A DNA stretch of 64,000 bases from Bin87 sp965220265 (GTDB taxonomy: Bacteria; Chloroflexota; Dehalococcoidia; Lucifugimonadales; UBA3495), in the NCBI GenBank assembly GCA_965220265.1, contig CBDCPM010000004.1, forward strand, positions 3,844,001-3,908,000, written 5' to 3'. Of this stretch, positions 16,684 to 24,742 are shown piece by piece. Within the stretch, counting starts at the first letter, position 1. The number at the start of each line of letters is the position of its first letter. The translations under genes were made by a program, and so were the position numbers. The notes beneath the pieces were generated by a model, which saw only the letters and a list, made by a program, of their open reading frames with translations, was not told the DNA's origin and ran no database searches.

Positions 16684-17906
16684 CCGTTGCCAGGTAGATT
16701 TGTAAGAATATAAGAAAGCAGCCATACTTAGGCATGATCTTTGTGTGAGGAAGTGCCCAGCCATGGCTGCCATCAAGTATAAAGTAGAGTTGACCGAGGC
16801 CGAACGCTCCCGTCTCAATGAGGTGTCCCAGCGAGGCAAGGCGTCAGTGCGCACCGTGAAGCGGGCGCTGTCGCTGCTCAAGGCTGACCAGGGGCTTCGG
16901 GACCGTGAGATAGCCGATGTGCTGTTGGTCAACGCGGCCACGGTCGCCAGAGCGCGGAAGCGGTACGTGGAGGAAGGACTTGAGGCCGCCAGCAATGACC
17001 GACCGCGGCCGGGCCAGGAGCGCAAGCTGGACGGCAAGCAGGAAGCGCACTTGATCGCCATTGCGTGCAGCGCCGCGCCCGAAGGGCACACGCACTGGAC
17101 ACTCCAGTTGTTGGCCGACCAGGTAGGTGGTGGAGTTGGAGTTTGCCGATAGCATCTCCCTGGAGACGGTGCGCCAGATGCTCAAAAAAACGCACTCAAG
17201 CCGTGGCAGAAGCAGGAGTGGTGTATCCCCAAGGTGAGCGGGGAGTTCGTGGCGCGGATGGAGGACGTGCTGGACCTGTACCAACAGGCGTACCATCCGG
17301 AGCGTCCGGTAGTGTGTTTCGACGAGACCTCCCGGCAGACGAGACCTCCCGGCAATTGACTGGGGAGGTGCGTCCGCCCCTGGAGGCTGCCCCGGGACGG
17401 GTGGCACGCTATGACACCGAGTACCAGCGCAACGGGACACGGAACCTGTTCATGATCTGTGAGCCGAGGGGTGGCTGGAGACCTGTGGAGGTGACCGAGC
17501 GCCGCACTGCCGTGGACTTCGCGCACCAGATGCGGTGGCTGGTGGACGAGGCATACCCTGATGCCGAGGTGGTCCGGCTGGTACTGGACAACCTCAACAC
17601 CCACAAGCTCGGCGCGCTCTACGCAGCATTTGAGCCATCCGAAGCTCGGCGCATCGCCCAACGCCTCGAGTTTCATTACACTCCTACGCACGGCAGTTGG
17701 CTGAACATGGCTGAGATCGAGTTGAGCGTCTTCAGCAGGGGATGTCTGAACCGCCGTATCAGCGATGAGGCGGAGCTACGGCGAGAGGTTGCGGCGCTCG
17801 AACCCGAGCGCAACGCAGCAAAATCAGCCATAGACTGGCGGTTTACCACCCAAGATGCTCGCCGTAAGCTCCAATATATCTATCCGACAAAATCAGATTG
17901 AAACAG
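16684..17906 (+). mobile_element. IS630-family insertion sequence (1223 bp, decayed)
   Basis: The element is bounded by TA at 16682-16683 and 17907-17908, the 2-bp duplication typical of IS630/Tc1-mariner transposition. The termini form imperfect inverted repeats (left CCGTTGCCA, right end read inward CTGTTTCAA, with GATTTGT/TTTTGT and GAATA-like words further in). The empty site would be the palindrome CTAGTACTAG. The transposase it carries is frameshifted, so the copy is probably immobile unless helped by a relative. Confidence 0.85.
16763..17901 (+). pseudogene. IS630-family transposase, frameshifted
   Basis: The helix-turn-helix N-terminus (residues 1-110: LTEAERSRLNEVSQRGKASV, HWTLQLLADQV) is in one frame to 17152. 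An extra GTAG near 17123-17126 then shifts the frame. A run of seven A at 17184-17190 shifts it back, by a one-base loss or by ribosomal slippage at A-AAA-AAC. A 17-bp tandem duplication (17321-17337 and 17338-17354) breaks it again. The last frame contains the DDE catalytic set: Asp in CFDET, Asp in LVLDNLNTH and Glu in NMAEIE. Family length would be about 370 aa. Three lesions mean no full product is expected. Confidence 0.85.
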
Positions 17907-18362
17907 TACTAGCCTGCCGCGCCAGACAACGAACAACAGCGTCGCGACGCCGACTGCAGCCAAGCCGATGTTCCCCAACGTCTCGGCAGGCGACTGGTTT
18001 CCTTGGAGCCCGTCCCAATGATAGACGCACATGTACCCAAGCGCGACTGCAAACAGGATCATCCAGCAGATAGCGTAACGCATCCTCCAAGCTTGGTGTG
18101 TTTCGCGCAGATAAATTATCATGCCGATCGCAAAAATCGAAACGAGCCACGGGATATGCCACGAGAAGTGCGCGTACAGGTCCGGCGAGCATAGTTCGCA
18201 CACCTTGTGACACTTTTGGACAGCCAACCCGCATTTGCAGATAGCCAACCATGCATGAATCCACGCTACCGCCGTTACCGCAAGAATCGATATCAAGAAT
18301 AACCAGGACCGTTGTACCCACCCAACGTTTCGTTGGCCAGCGCTACTGCGCTCTTGGCTCAT
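17907..18362 (-). pseudogene. 5' fragment of the membrane-protein gene split by IS630
   Basis: These 152 codons give an N-terminus with four predicted membrane helices (SWLFLISILAVTAVAWI, HIPWLVSIFAIGMIIYL, YAICWMILFAVALGYM, LGNIGLAAVGVATLLFVVW). A cluster of cysteines (CKCGLAVQKCHKVCELC) lies between helices 1 and 2 and looks like a metal or redox site. The open frame runs on into the IS to 17880, adding seven foreign residues. A GGGAGAG site precedes the ATG at 18362. The fragment might still be made as a truncated membrane protein. Function unknown. Confidence 0.65.
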
Positions 18363-18493
18363 AAATCTCTCCCAATTGTAGTTGCGTCTTGAAAAACAAT
18401 TACACTAGCCAGGGAGACCACCGCAAGGGTGCGCGTAACTTTGGCGAGTGGGCGAGCCGAGCTATGAGCCTCAAGCAATAACGTGCAGTTCGC

Positions 18494-18522
18494 TTGCCGC
18501 CGCCGGCTGCGGCCCATATAAT
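18494..18522 (+). promoter_or_regulatory. Promoter of the LLM oxidoreductase gene
   Basis: TTGCCG (18494-18499), 17 bp, then a perfect TATAAT (18517-18522). The start codon at 18645 gives a leader of about 115 nt. Otherwise 18363-18644 shows nothing I can name. Confidence 0.55.
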
Positions 18523-18644
18523 GCGACTAGCATTTTCAACCCAAGGGTTCCACGAAGCGCCACTGGCTCGGCGATTCTCGTCGTGTTCGCGCACCGGCCC
18601 TTTGTTTCCCATCCGCTGGCCGCGGACGAGGAGGAGGCTCCCCA

Positions 18645-19817
18645 ATGGCATTACCCGACCGCATGAAATTTGGAATCTTTATGGGCCCGTTCCACCGCGC
18701 CGGTGAGAACCCCACCCTGGCCTTGGAACGCGATCTCGAACTGGTGCAATGGCTGGACTACCTGGGATTTGACGAAGCCTGGATCGGCGAGCATCACAGC
18801 GCCGGATGGGAGATCATCTCCTCGCCCGAGATCTTCATCGGTGTGGCCGCCGACCGCACCAAGCACATCAAACTGGGGACGGGCGTTGTCAGCCTTCCGT
18901 ATCACCACCCGTTTATGGTCGCCAACTGGATGACCCAGCTCGACCACATGACCCGGGGGCGCGTGATGCTGGGCGTGGGTCCGGGCGCTTTGCCTGGCGA
19001 CGCCTACATGATGGGCATCGACCCCACCAAGCAGCGCCTTCGCATGGACGAAGCCCTGGGTGTCATCATGCGGCTGTTCACAGAGAAAGAACCCATAACC
19101 CACAAGAGCGACTGGTTCGAGCTGAACGAGGCAATGTTGCAACTGCGCCCGTACCAGACGCCACACATGCCGATCTCGGTAGCCTCGGTTCAGACGCCGT
19201 CGGGCGTCTCGTTAGCCGGCAAACACGGCGCGTCGGTCCTGACGATCACGACGCCGCGAGATCCGGCTGCGCCACAGGGCATCGACCTGAGCGAGTTGTG
19301 GGACATCTGCGAGGAATCCGCCGCCGAACACAACCAGACGGTCGACCGCTTCGACTGGCGTCTAGTCTTGCCCGTACACCTGGCCGACACCCGCAAGGAA
19401 GCCTTCGAGCAGGCGCGCATCGGCGCCGGCCAGTATCAGCGGGAATACTTCGAGCACACGATGGGGAGGCCGCAGGTGGTGGATGGCCCACCCGATAAGA
19501 TCATCGACGTACTGGCCGAAAGAGGCGCCTGGATCATCGGCACTCCGGACGATTGCATCGAGGGTATCAAGCGTCTCGAGGAACGGAGCGGCGGGTTCGG
19601 ATCATTCATGGTGCAGACGGTGGACTGGGCCGCGAGGGAGCATATGCTCCACAGCTACGAGTTGATGGCCCGCCATGTGATGCCACACTTCCAGGGATCG
19701 GCCGAGGCGACAATCGCGTCCAACCAGTGGGCCTACGAACGCAACGAGCAGCTGATGGCCGGCCGGTCTCGGGCGCTGGACCGGGCGAGAGAGGACTACG
19801 CCAACCGGAGCGCGTAG
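18645..19817 (+). CDS. LLM-class flavin-dependent oxidoreductase (luciferase-like)
   Basis: The 390-aa protein is a bacterial-luciferase-fold oxidoreductase. It has MKFGIFMGPFH at strand 1, the DEAWIGEHH motif, KLGTGVVSLPYHHPFMVA, GRVMLGVGPGALPGD and, near the end, GTPDDCIEGIKRL, which is typical of the family. These enzymes use reduced FMN with O2, or F420, to oxidise organic substrates; the substrate is unknown. Large expansions of this family are reported for SAR202 bacteria (recalled). The start could also be the ATG at 18663 (MKFGIF). It is followed by the esterase and aminotransferase genes on the same strand. Confidence 0.88.
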   Translation: MALPDRMKFGIFMGPFHRAGENPTLALERDLELVQWLDYLGFDEAWIGEHHSAGWEIISSPEIFIGVAADRTKHIKLGTGVVSLPYHHPFMVANWMTQLDHMTRGRVMLGVGPGALPGDAYMMGIDPTKQRLRMDEALGVIMRLFTEKEPITHKSDWFELNEAMLQLRPYQTPHMPISVASVQTPSGVSLAGKHGASVLTITTPRDPAAPQGIDLSELWDICEESAAEHNQTVDRFDWRLVLPVHLADTRKEAFEQARIGAGQYQREYFEHTMGRPQVVDGPPDKIIDVLAERGAWIIGTPDDCIEGIKRLEERSGGFGSFMVQTVDWAAREHMLHSYELMARHVMPHFQGSAEATIASNQWAYERNEQLMAGRSRALDRAREDYANRSA

Positions 19818-19910
19818 TCATTGACGGATGTCACAAGGGCCGCCGGGCCACGCTGATAACGCGCCCCGGCGGCTCTCGCTATAGTAGTCCAACTCAGGTG
19901 GAGGCCGAAT

Positions 19911-21875
19911 ATGCCACTGCATCCGCAAGCGCAAGAGGTTATCGACGCGACCCGCGCTCTGGGCTTGCCGCCCAACCACACCGTATCGCCGCAGGAAGCG
20001 CGGGCCAACGCCGCCAAGCGCCCCCGAGGCGTGGGACCGGAGGTTGGCAAGGTGCGGGACCGTAGCGTGCCGGGCCCCGCTGGCAAGGTGCCCGTCCGCA
20101 TCTACACGCCGGAAGGCGACGGACCGTTCCCCGTTCTCGTCTGGTATCACGGCGGCGGTTGGGTGGTGGGCAACCTGGATTCGGCCGATGGCACGGCTCG
20201 CCATCTCTGCGCCGGTTCCCGGTGCGTGGTGATATCGGTGGATTACCGCCTTGCTCCGGAAGCCAAGTTCCCCGAGCCCTTTGACGACTGCTACTACGCG
20301 ACAGTGTGGGCCAGCGACCACGCGGATGAACTCGGCGGCGTGCCCGGCGTGGTCGCGGTGGGCGGCGACAGCGCGGGCGGCAACCTGGCGGCGGCAGTTA
20401 ACATCAAAGCCGCCGAGACCGGAGACTTCCGCGTCAGCCACCAGCTCCTGGTCTATCCGGTGACGGACGTCAAGTTCGACACCGGCTCCTATATCGACAA
20501 CGGCACCGGGTACAACCTGGAACGCGAGGGCATGATCTGGTTCTGGGACCAGTACCTGGCCGACCCTGCCCAGGCGGAAGACCCGTTGGCCGCGCCGCTG
20601 CAGCTTAGCGCCGATTTCGATGACGTCGACGATCTGGCTCCGGCCCTGGTGATCACCGCGGAATACGATCCGCTGCGCGACGAAGGCGAGGCCTACGCCC
20701 GGCTGTTGAACGAAATGGGCGTTCCGGCAGAGACCAACCGCTACGATGGAATGATCCACGGCTTCTTCAACATGGCCAGCGTCATGGATACCGCCCGGGT
20801 GGCAATGGACGACGCCTGCCGGTTCCTTCGGGGCGCCGTAGACGACATGACCGAGGAGTACCACCGACACCACGAGGGCGACCCGTCGGCGATGCGCAAA
20901 CTGTTGGATCCCCAGGCCGCTCACGTGCTGGAGCTATTCGACTCCATGGGGATCAAGCCCTTCCAGGAAATGGACGTCAATGAGTGCCGGGAGGTGATGA
21001 ATAGCCGCCCCCGGCCGGCCGGGCCAGCCGTGGGCAAGGTCGAGGACCGGATCCTGCAGAACACGCACGGCAAGGAACCGGGCGATGTGCCGGTTAGGAT
21101 CTACACGCCCGCAACCGAAGGCCCGTGGGGCACGCTGGTCTGGTTCCATGGCGGTGGTTGGGTGATCGGTAACGTCGAAACTGCCGACGCAACTGCCCGA
21201 GAGATCTGCGTCGGCGGCAACTGCGTGGTGGTGTCGGTGGACTATCGCCTCGCTCCCGAGCACAAGTTCCCCACGCCATTCGAGGACTGTCTCACGGCGA
21301 CCATGTGGGCGATGGCCAACGCCAACGCGCTGGGGAGCCGCTCCGACCTCATCGCCGTCGGAGGCGACAGCGCCGGGGGAAACCTGGCCGCCGCCGTGGC
21401 GCTGGCGCAGGATGACTTCCCCCAGCCTCTGGCGTTCCAGTTGCTGGTCTATCCCGCCACCGATTACGCCTACGATACCCGTTCCTACAGCGTCAATGGC
21501 CATGGCATGTTCCTGGAGACCGCAAGCATGCGCTGGTTCTGGGATCACTACGTGGACAACACCAACCTGTCGGGCTACAACATCTTCGTCTCGCCGGGCC
21601 GGGCTCGGCTGTCCGCTGACTTGCCGCCCGCCCTGGTGATCACGGCGGAGTTCGACCCGCTCCGTGACGAGGGCGAAGCCTACGCCGGCGCGCTCGAAGA
21701 CGCCGGAGTTGCTACCACTCTCGTCCGGTACGACGGGGTCATCCACGGATTCTTTGGCCTACCCCACGTCATCGACAAGGGCCGCCAGGCCGTGGACGCT
21801 GCCTGCGCTCAACTGTCAGGCGTATTCGGCGAGGCGCTTGGGCAGCCCGATGCCCTAGCCGCCGCAGACAACTAA
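19911..21875 (+). CDS. Tandem two-domain HSL-family esterase (alpha/beta hydrolase)
   Basis: One 654-aa frame contains two full hormone-sensitive-lipase-type domains. Domain 1 (about 1-310) has HGGGW near residue 80, the nucleophile in GDSAGG near 152, Asp in EYDPLRDEG near 250 and His in MIHGFFN near 282. Domain 2 (about 325-645) repeats these as HGGGWVIGN near 413, GDSAGGN near 486, EFDPLRDEG near 580 and VIHGFFG near 610. Both triads look complete. The usual family length is about 310 aa, so this is an internal duplication. Likely hydrolyses short-chain carboxylic esters. No signal peptide is visible. Confidence 0.9.
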   Translation: MPLHPQAQEVIDATRALGLPPNHTVSPQEARANAAKRPRGVGPEVGKVRDRSVPGPAGKVPVRIYTPEGDGPFPVLVWYHGGGWVVGNLDSADGTARHLCAGSRCVVISVDYRLAPEAKFPEPFDDCYYATVWASDHADELGGVPGVVAVGGDSAGGNLAAAVNIKAAETGDFRVSHQLLVYPVTDVKFDTGSYIDNGTGYNLEREGMIWFWDQYLADPAQAEDPLAAPLQLSADFDDVDDLAPALVITAEYDPLRDEGEAYARLLNEMGVPAETNRYDGMIHGFFNMASVMDTARVAMDDACRFLRGAVDDMTEEYHRHHEGDPSAMRKLLDPQAAHVLELFDSMGIKPFQEMDVNECREVMNSRPRPAGPAVGKVEDRILQNTHGKEPGDVPVRIYTPATEGPWGTLVWFHGGGWVIGNVETADATAREICVGGNCVVVSVDYRLAPEHKFPTPFEDCLTATMWAMANANALGSRSDLIAVGGDSAGGNLAAAVALAQDDFPQPLAFQLLVYPATDYAYDTRSYSVNGHGMFLETASMRWFWDHYVDNTNLSGYNIFVSPGRARLSADLPPALVITAEFDPLRDEGEAYAGALEDAGVATTLVRYDGVIHGFFGLPHVIDKGRQAVDAACAQLSGVFGEALGQPDALAAADN

Positions 21876-21904
21876 CCCGCGACACCCTAGCAGGAGTTAC
21901 TACC

Positions 21905-23245
21905 ATGGCCGAAACCATCCAGGAACAGTACATCCGTATGAACCCTCGTTCGCGGGAATTGCAGCCGAGCTACCGGGCCCGGTTCCCGTCGGGCAGCCCG
22001 GGTCACGACGGCTACACCTCCGACCCCTTCCCGGTGGTCATCGCCCGTGGCAGCGGGCCGCGCAAATGGGACATCGACGGCAACGAGTACGTCGACTACG
22101 GGATGGGATCAGCATCTCTCCTGCTCGGCCATGCGCATCCCGAGGTCGTCGCCGCGCTTTCCGGCGTCCTGGCTGACGGCTCGCACTTTGGAGCGCCGAC
22201 CGAGTCAATGCTGGAATGGGGCGAGCGTGTCTGCACCCTAATGCCCTGCGTCGACAAGGTACGCTTCGTGGGGTCGGGCGCGGAAGCCACCATGTTGGCC
22301 ATGCGAGTTGCCCGCGCCCACACCGGCAAGGAGAAGATCATCCGCTGGGAGTCCCATTACCACGGCTGGCACGACTACGTCATGCCCGGTAACCTCCCGC
22401 CCTTCGACGCGCCCGCGTCAACCGGAATACCGCAGGGCGTCATTGACTCGATCATCGTTCTGCCCACCGATCTGGCCGCGCTGGAAAACGCGTTAAACAG
22501 CGACGACAACATCGCCGGTGTGATCACCGAGGCGTCCGGCGCGTCATACGGCACGGTGCCCCTGCCCGACGGGTTCCTCGATGGCGTGCGCCGTTTGACC
22601 CGCGAGCACGGCGTCGTCATGATCCTCGACGAAGTCATCACCGGATTCCGGTGGGCGCCCGGTGGAGCGCAGGAACTCCTGGGCGTTGACCCCGACCTCT
22701 GTACCATGGCCAAGATCATCACCGGCGGTTTGCCCGGCGGCGCGGTCGGTGGCAGGGACGAAGTCATGGCCGTGATGCACCAGACGGGCGACAGCCACCA
22801 CGACCGCTACGAACGTGTCCTTCACGGCGGCACCTTCAATGCCAATCCTTACGCTGCCGCGTCAGGAAACGCGGCCCTTCGCCTGGTCGCCACCGGCGAG
22901 TACAACGCCCAGGCTGACCTCATGGCGGAGCGGCTTCGGGTCGGTCTTCGCGAGGTGGTGGAGCGGCGCGAAGTGAACGCGACGGTCTACGGCGAATCGT
23001 CCACCTTCCACCTGTTCTTCGGGGCCCGCAGCATCGACGGCCTGGACGCGTCGCGCTTGAAGGACCAGCCGGCACAGATCCAGCGGAGCCTGCGCCAGGC
23101 CTTACAGGTTCGCGGTGTGGACCTGATGTCCCGCACCAGCGGCGTCCTGTCCGGCACCCACACCGAGGTCGACATCGACTTCACCATCGAGGCGTTCGAC
23201 GGCGCCATTGCCGCCATGATGGAAGAGGGGCTGGTGCAGCACTGA
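21905..23245 (+). CDS. Class III PLP aminotransferase (glutamate-1-semialdehyde aminomutase-like)
   Basis: This 446-aa fold-type I PLP enzyme has VRFVGSGAEATMLAMRVARA (phosphate-binding), HYHGWHDY, ILDEVITGFR (Asp to the pyridine N) and the PLP lysine in TMAKIITGGLPGGAVGG. It is close to HemL but is probably a catabolic relative rather than the haem enzyme, judging by its setting with an esterase and oxygenase. Substrate unknown. AGGAG precedes the ATG; the gene follows the esterase by 29 bp and is followed by a terminator. Confidence 0.85.
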   Translation: MAETIQEQYIRMNPRSRELQPSYRARFPSGSPGHDGYTSDPFPVVIARGSGPRKWDIDGNEYVDYGMGSASLLLGHAHPEVVAALSGVLADGSHFGAPTESMLEWGERVCTLMPCVDKVRFVGSGAEATMLAMRVARAHTGKEKIIRWESHYHGWHDYVMPGNLPPFDAPASTGIPQGVIDSIIVLPTDLAALENALNSDDNIAGVITEASGASYGTVPLPDGFLDGVRRLTREHGVVMILDEVITGFRWAPGGAQELLGVDPDLCTMAKIITGGLPGGAVGGRDEVMAVMHQTGDSHHDRYERVLHGGTFNANPYAAASGNAALRLVATGEYNAQADLMAERLRVGLREVVERREVNATVYGESSTFHLFFGARSIDGLDASRLKDQPAQIQRSLRQALQVRGVDLMSRTSGVLSGTHTEVDIDFTIEAFDGAIAAMMEEGLVQH

Positions 23246-23283
23246 TCCAGTGCGCTATACCGACAACGGTAACCAATATACAA

Positions 23284-23317
23284 AAGGGCTCCGCTCTGCG
23301 GCGGGGCCCTTCTTAAT
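23284..23317 (+). terminator. Intrinsic terminator
   Basis: AAGGGC-T-CCGC pairs with GCGG-CGG-GGCCCTT around a short loop, with a small bulge, followed by CTTAATT. It ends the plus-strand transcript and faces the minus-strand HicA gene. Confidence 0.65.
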
Positions 23318-23333
23318 TGGTTCCTTGGCCTGT

Positions 23334-23573
23334 TCACTCGGCTTCAATCAATCTTTGCAAACCAACGCGACCGATGCCGGTCTGTTTCACACTCAAAATC
23401 GCGCCTAACGTTCTATCCGGCAAAGGTGTTGATTTGTCGGGGATGACCGTTGAACGTGGACGCTGTTCGCCGGGAAACTGTTTGTAGTAGAACACACCAT
23501 GATTGCGCTGACCTCCGCTATTCCAACCGTCGCCTTCCAATAGACGCATGAGGTCGCGACCTGACATACTCAT
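23334..23573 (-). CDS. hicA: HicA-like mRNA interferase toxin
   Basis: The 79-aa protein has the HicA layout: an N-terminal helix (SGRDLMRLLEGDGW), a short beta sheet with the conserved His in GGQRNHGVFYY, a basic strand (RSTVIPDKS) and a C-terminal helix starting GAILSVKQTGI. HicA folds as a double-stranded RNA-binding domain and cuts mRNA. Its start overlaps the stop of the upstream antitoxin gene by 4 bp, the usual HicB-first coupling of this subtype. Confidence 0.75.
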   Translation of the reverse strand: MSMSGRDLMRLLEGDGWNSGGQRNHGVFYYKQFPGEQRPRSTVIPDKSTPLPDRTLGAILSVKQTGIGRVGLQRLIEAE

Positions 23574-23884
23574 ACAACAGCAAAACCCGCCTGCCGAGGC
23601 AACTCAATCGGGGTTGTTGACACTTGGTTGCTTCCAAGGTACTCGCGGATATCGGAGATTCGTTCCATCTCGTTCAATTGCAATGCCACGGCATCTCGGA
23701 GTTCCGTTTTCATTTGTTCCAAGCTGTCGGCGAAAGCAGACGTACCCAGTTCGTCGCAGACCCCTACCCACTGCCCCGATTCGAAGTAGTAAAGCAGTGT
23801 AAGTTCGATCGCGTAATCGTACTCTCCCAAGCCGTCTCTGTGGGCAACTCTGACTGTTTCTCGGCTCGATGCAGTATCCAACAT
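23570..23884 (-). CDS. hicB: HicB-like antitoxin
   Basis: The 104-aa protein shows a partially degraded RNase-H-like HicB core: YAIELTLLYYFESGQWVGVCDELGTSAFADSLEQMKTELRDAV, where family members have 'Y-A-I-.E-...DGG...A-.PELPG..T-GDT.EEA'. It is expected to bind and inactivate the HicA toxin and to repress its own promoter. A GGAGG site precedes the ATG. A C-terminal helix-turn-helix is not obvious, so DNA binding may use another surface. Confidence 0.65.
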   Translation of the reverse strand: MLDTASSRETVRVAHRDGLGEYDYAIELTLLYYFESGQWVGVCDELGTSAFADSLEQMKTELRDAVALQLNEMERISDIREYLGSNQVSTTPIELPRQAGFAVV

Positions 23885-23904
23885 TTCGTTGCCTCCACCT
23901 TACT

Positions 23905-23926
23905 GCGTGCCGCTATTCTAGCACGC
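23905..23926 (-). promoter_or_regulatory. hicBA promoter with overlapping palindrome
   Basis: GCGTGC (23905-23910) and GCACGC (23921-23926) form an inverted repeat around a 10-bp centre. On the minus strand that centre contains TAGAAT (23915-23920), a good -10, 31 bp upstream of the hicB start. A -35-like TTTTCG lies 17 bp further up. A repressor on this palindrome would block the -10, as expected for toxin-antitoxin autoregulation. Confidence 0.45.
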
Positions 23927-23972
23927 ACGGCGCCTTTCGAAAAAGCGCGGTTGATACAAAAAGAATTGCTAC

Positions 23973-24737
23973 CTAACCAACGCTCACCTCATTACCGACG
24001 CGGACCGCCCCGGGCTTCTCGACGATGCCATACACGCCGAAGTACGCGGCTGCGGGATCGGGACGATAGCCAAGTATCGACTTCACCGTGTCGGTGTCCG
24101 TCTCCCCCGTTTCCGGATCCTGGTTGATGATGGCGCACCGAGGGTCCGGAGCCAGGACCCGTACCACGGCGTCACCGACCGACAGGGTACGGTTCATCCA
24201 ACCGTCCTCCTGGTGCTGCTCGCAGCCATCCAGAAGCAGCGTCGGGCGGAACCGATCCGTCGCCAGGCACTCGTCCTCCGACATGCCCATGTGGGTCGAC
24301 AGGCGCTCGACGGACGCCCGTGACAGGACCGAAATCGGGAACTCGTCGAACACCTGGCAGGGCAGGTCCGACATCATCAGCGTCGCAGGCTGGCCGCAGA
24401 ACTCGCTGATGGCCCCCATCCAGTCGCCCATCAAAGCGCGACTGCGCACGCGGCGGCCCCACACGATCGTCCACACTGAGCGGTCCAGTTCAGGATTTCC
24501 CTCCAGGACGGTGCCGTCGGGGAACTCGATTCGCAGCCACTCGGAGGATGCGTCCCACGAAGTCACCAGCTGCGCCAGCTTGCCCACCTGCCGACGCGTG
24601 AGCAATCGTCCCTGGCTGTTGACCAGGTAGAACCGACGGTCGTCCAGGATGCCTCCCAAGTCCAGCTTCGCCTCCGTAAGCGGCACGAGCGCCATGGACT
24701 TGACCGGCGCTATGTTGATTTCGGCAACGGTTATCAC
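23973..24737 (-). CDS. MOSC domain protein
   Basis: The 254-aa protein has an N-terminal MOSC_N beta barrel (VAEINIAPVKSMALVPL, RRFYLVNSQGRLLTRRQ) and a C-terminal MOSC domain (FPISVLSRASVERL, RFRPTLLLDG, LAPDPRCAIINQDPETGE). The conserved Cys in DPRCAI is in place. MOSC proteins handle molybdenum cofactor sulfur or act as Moco-dependent reductases (YcbX, mARC). GTG 24737 is chosen from a GGAG site 8 nt upstream and the family start; the longer frame upstream is the shadow of the next gene. It lies 5 bp after the HpaB-type gene, so it is cotranscribed with it. Confidence 0.85.
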   Translation of the reverse strand: MITVAEINIAPVKSMALVPLTEAKLDLGGILDDRRFYLVNSQGRLLTRRQVGKLAQLVTSWDASSEWLRIEFPDGTVLEGNPELDRSVWTIVWGRRVRSRALMGDWMGAISEFCGQPATLMMSDLPCQVFDEFPISVLSRASVERLSTHMGMSEDECLATDRFRPTLLLDGCEQHQEDGWMNRTLSVGDAVVRVLAPDPRCAIINQDPETGETDTDTVKSILGYRPDPAAAYFGVYGIVEKPGAVRVGNEVSVG

Positions 24738-24742
24738 GAGTG

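Noticed and set aside
19839..19873. GC-rich hairpin (GCCGCCGGG/CCCGGCGGC) between the LLM and esterase genes
   Set aside because: No T-run follows and the genes may be cotranscribed, so it is not called a terminator.
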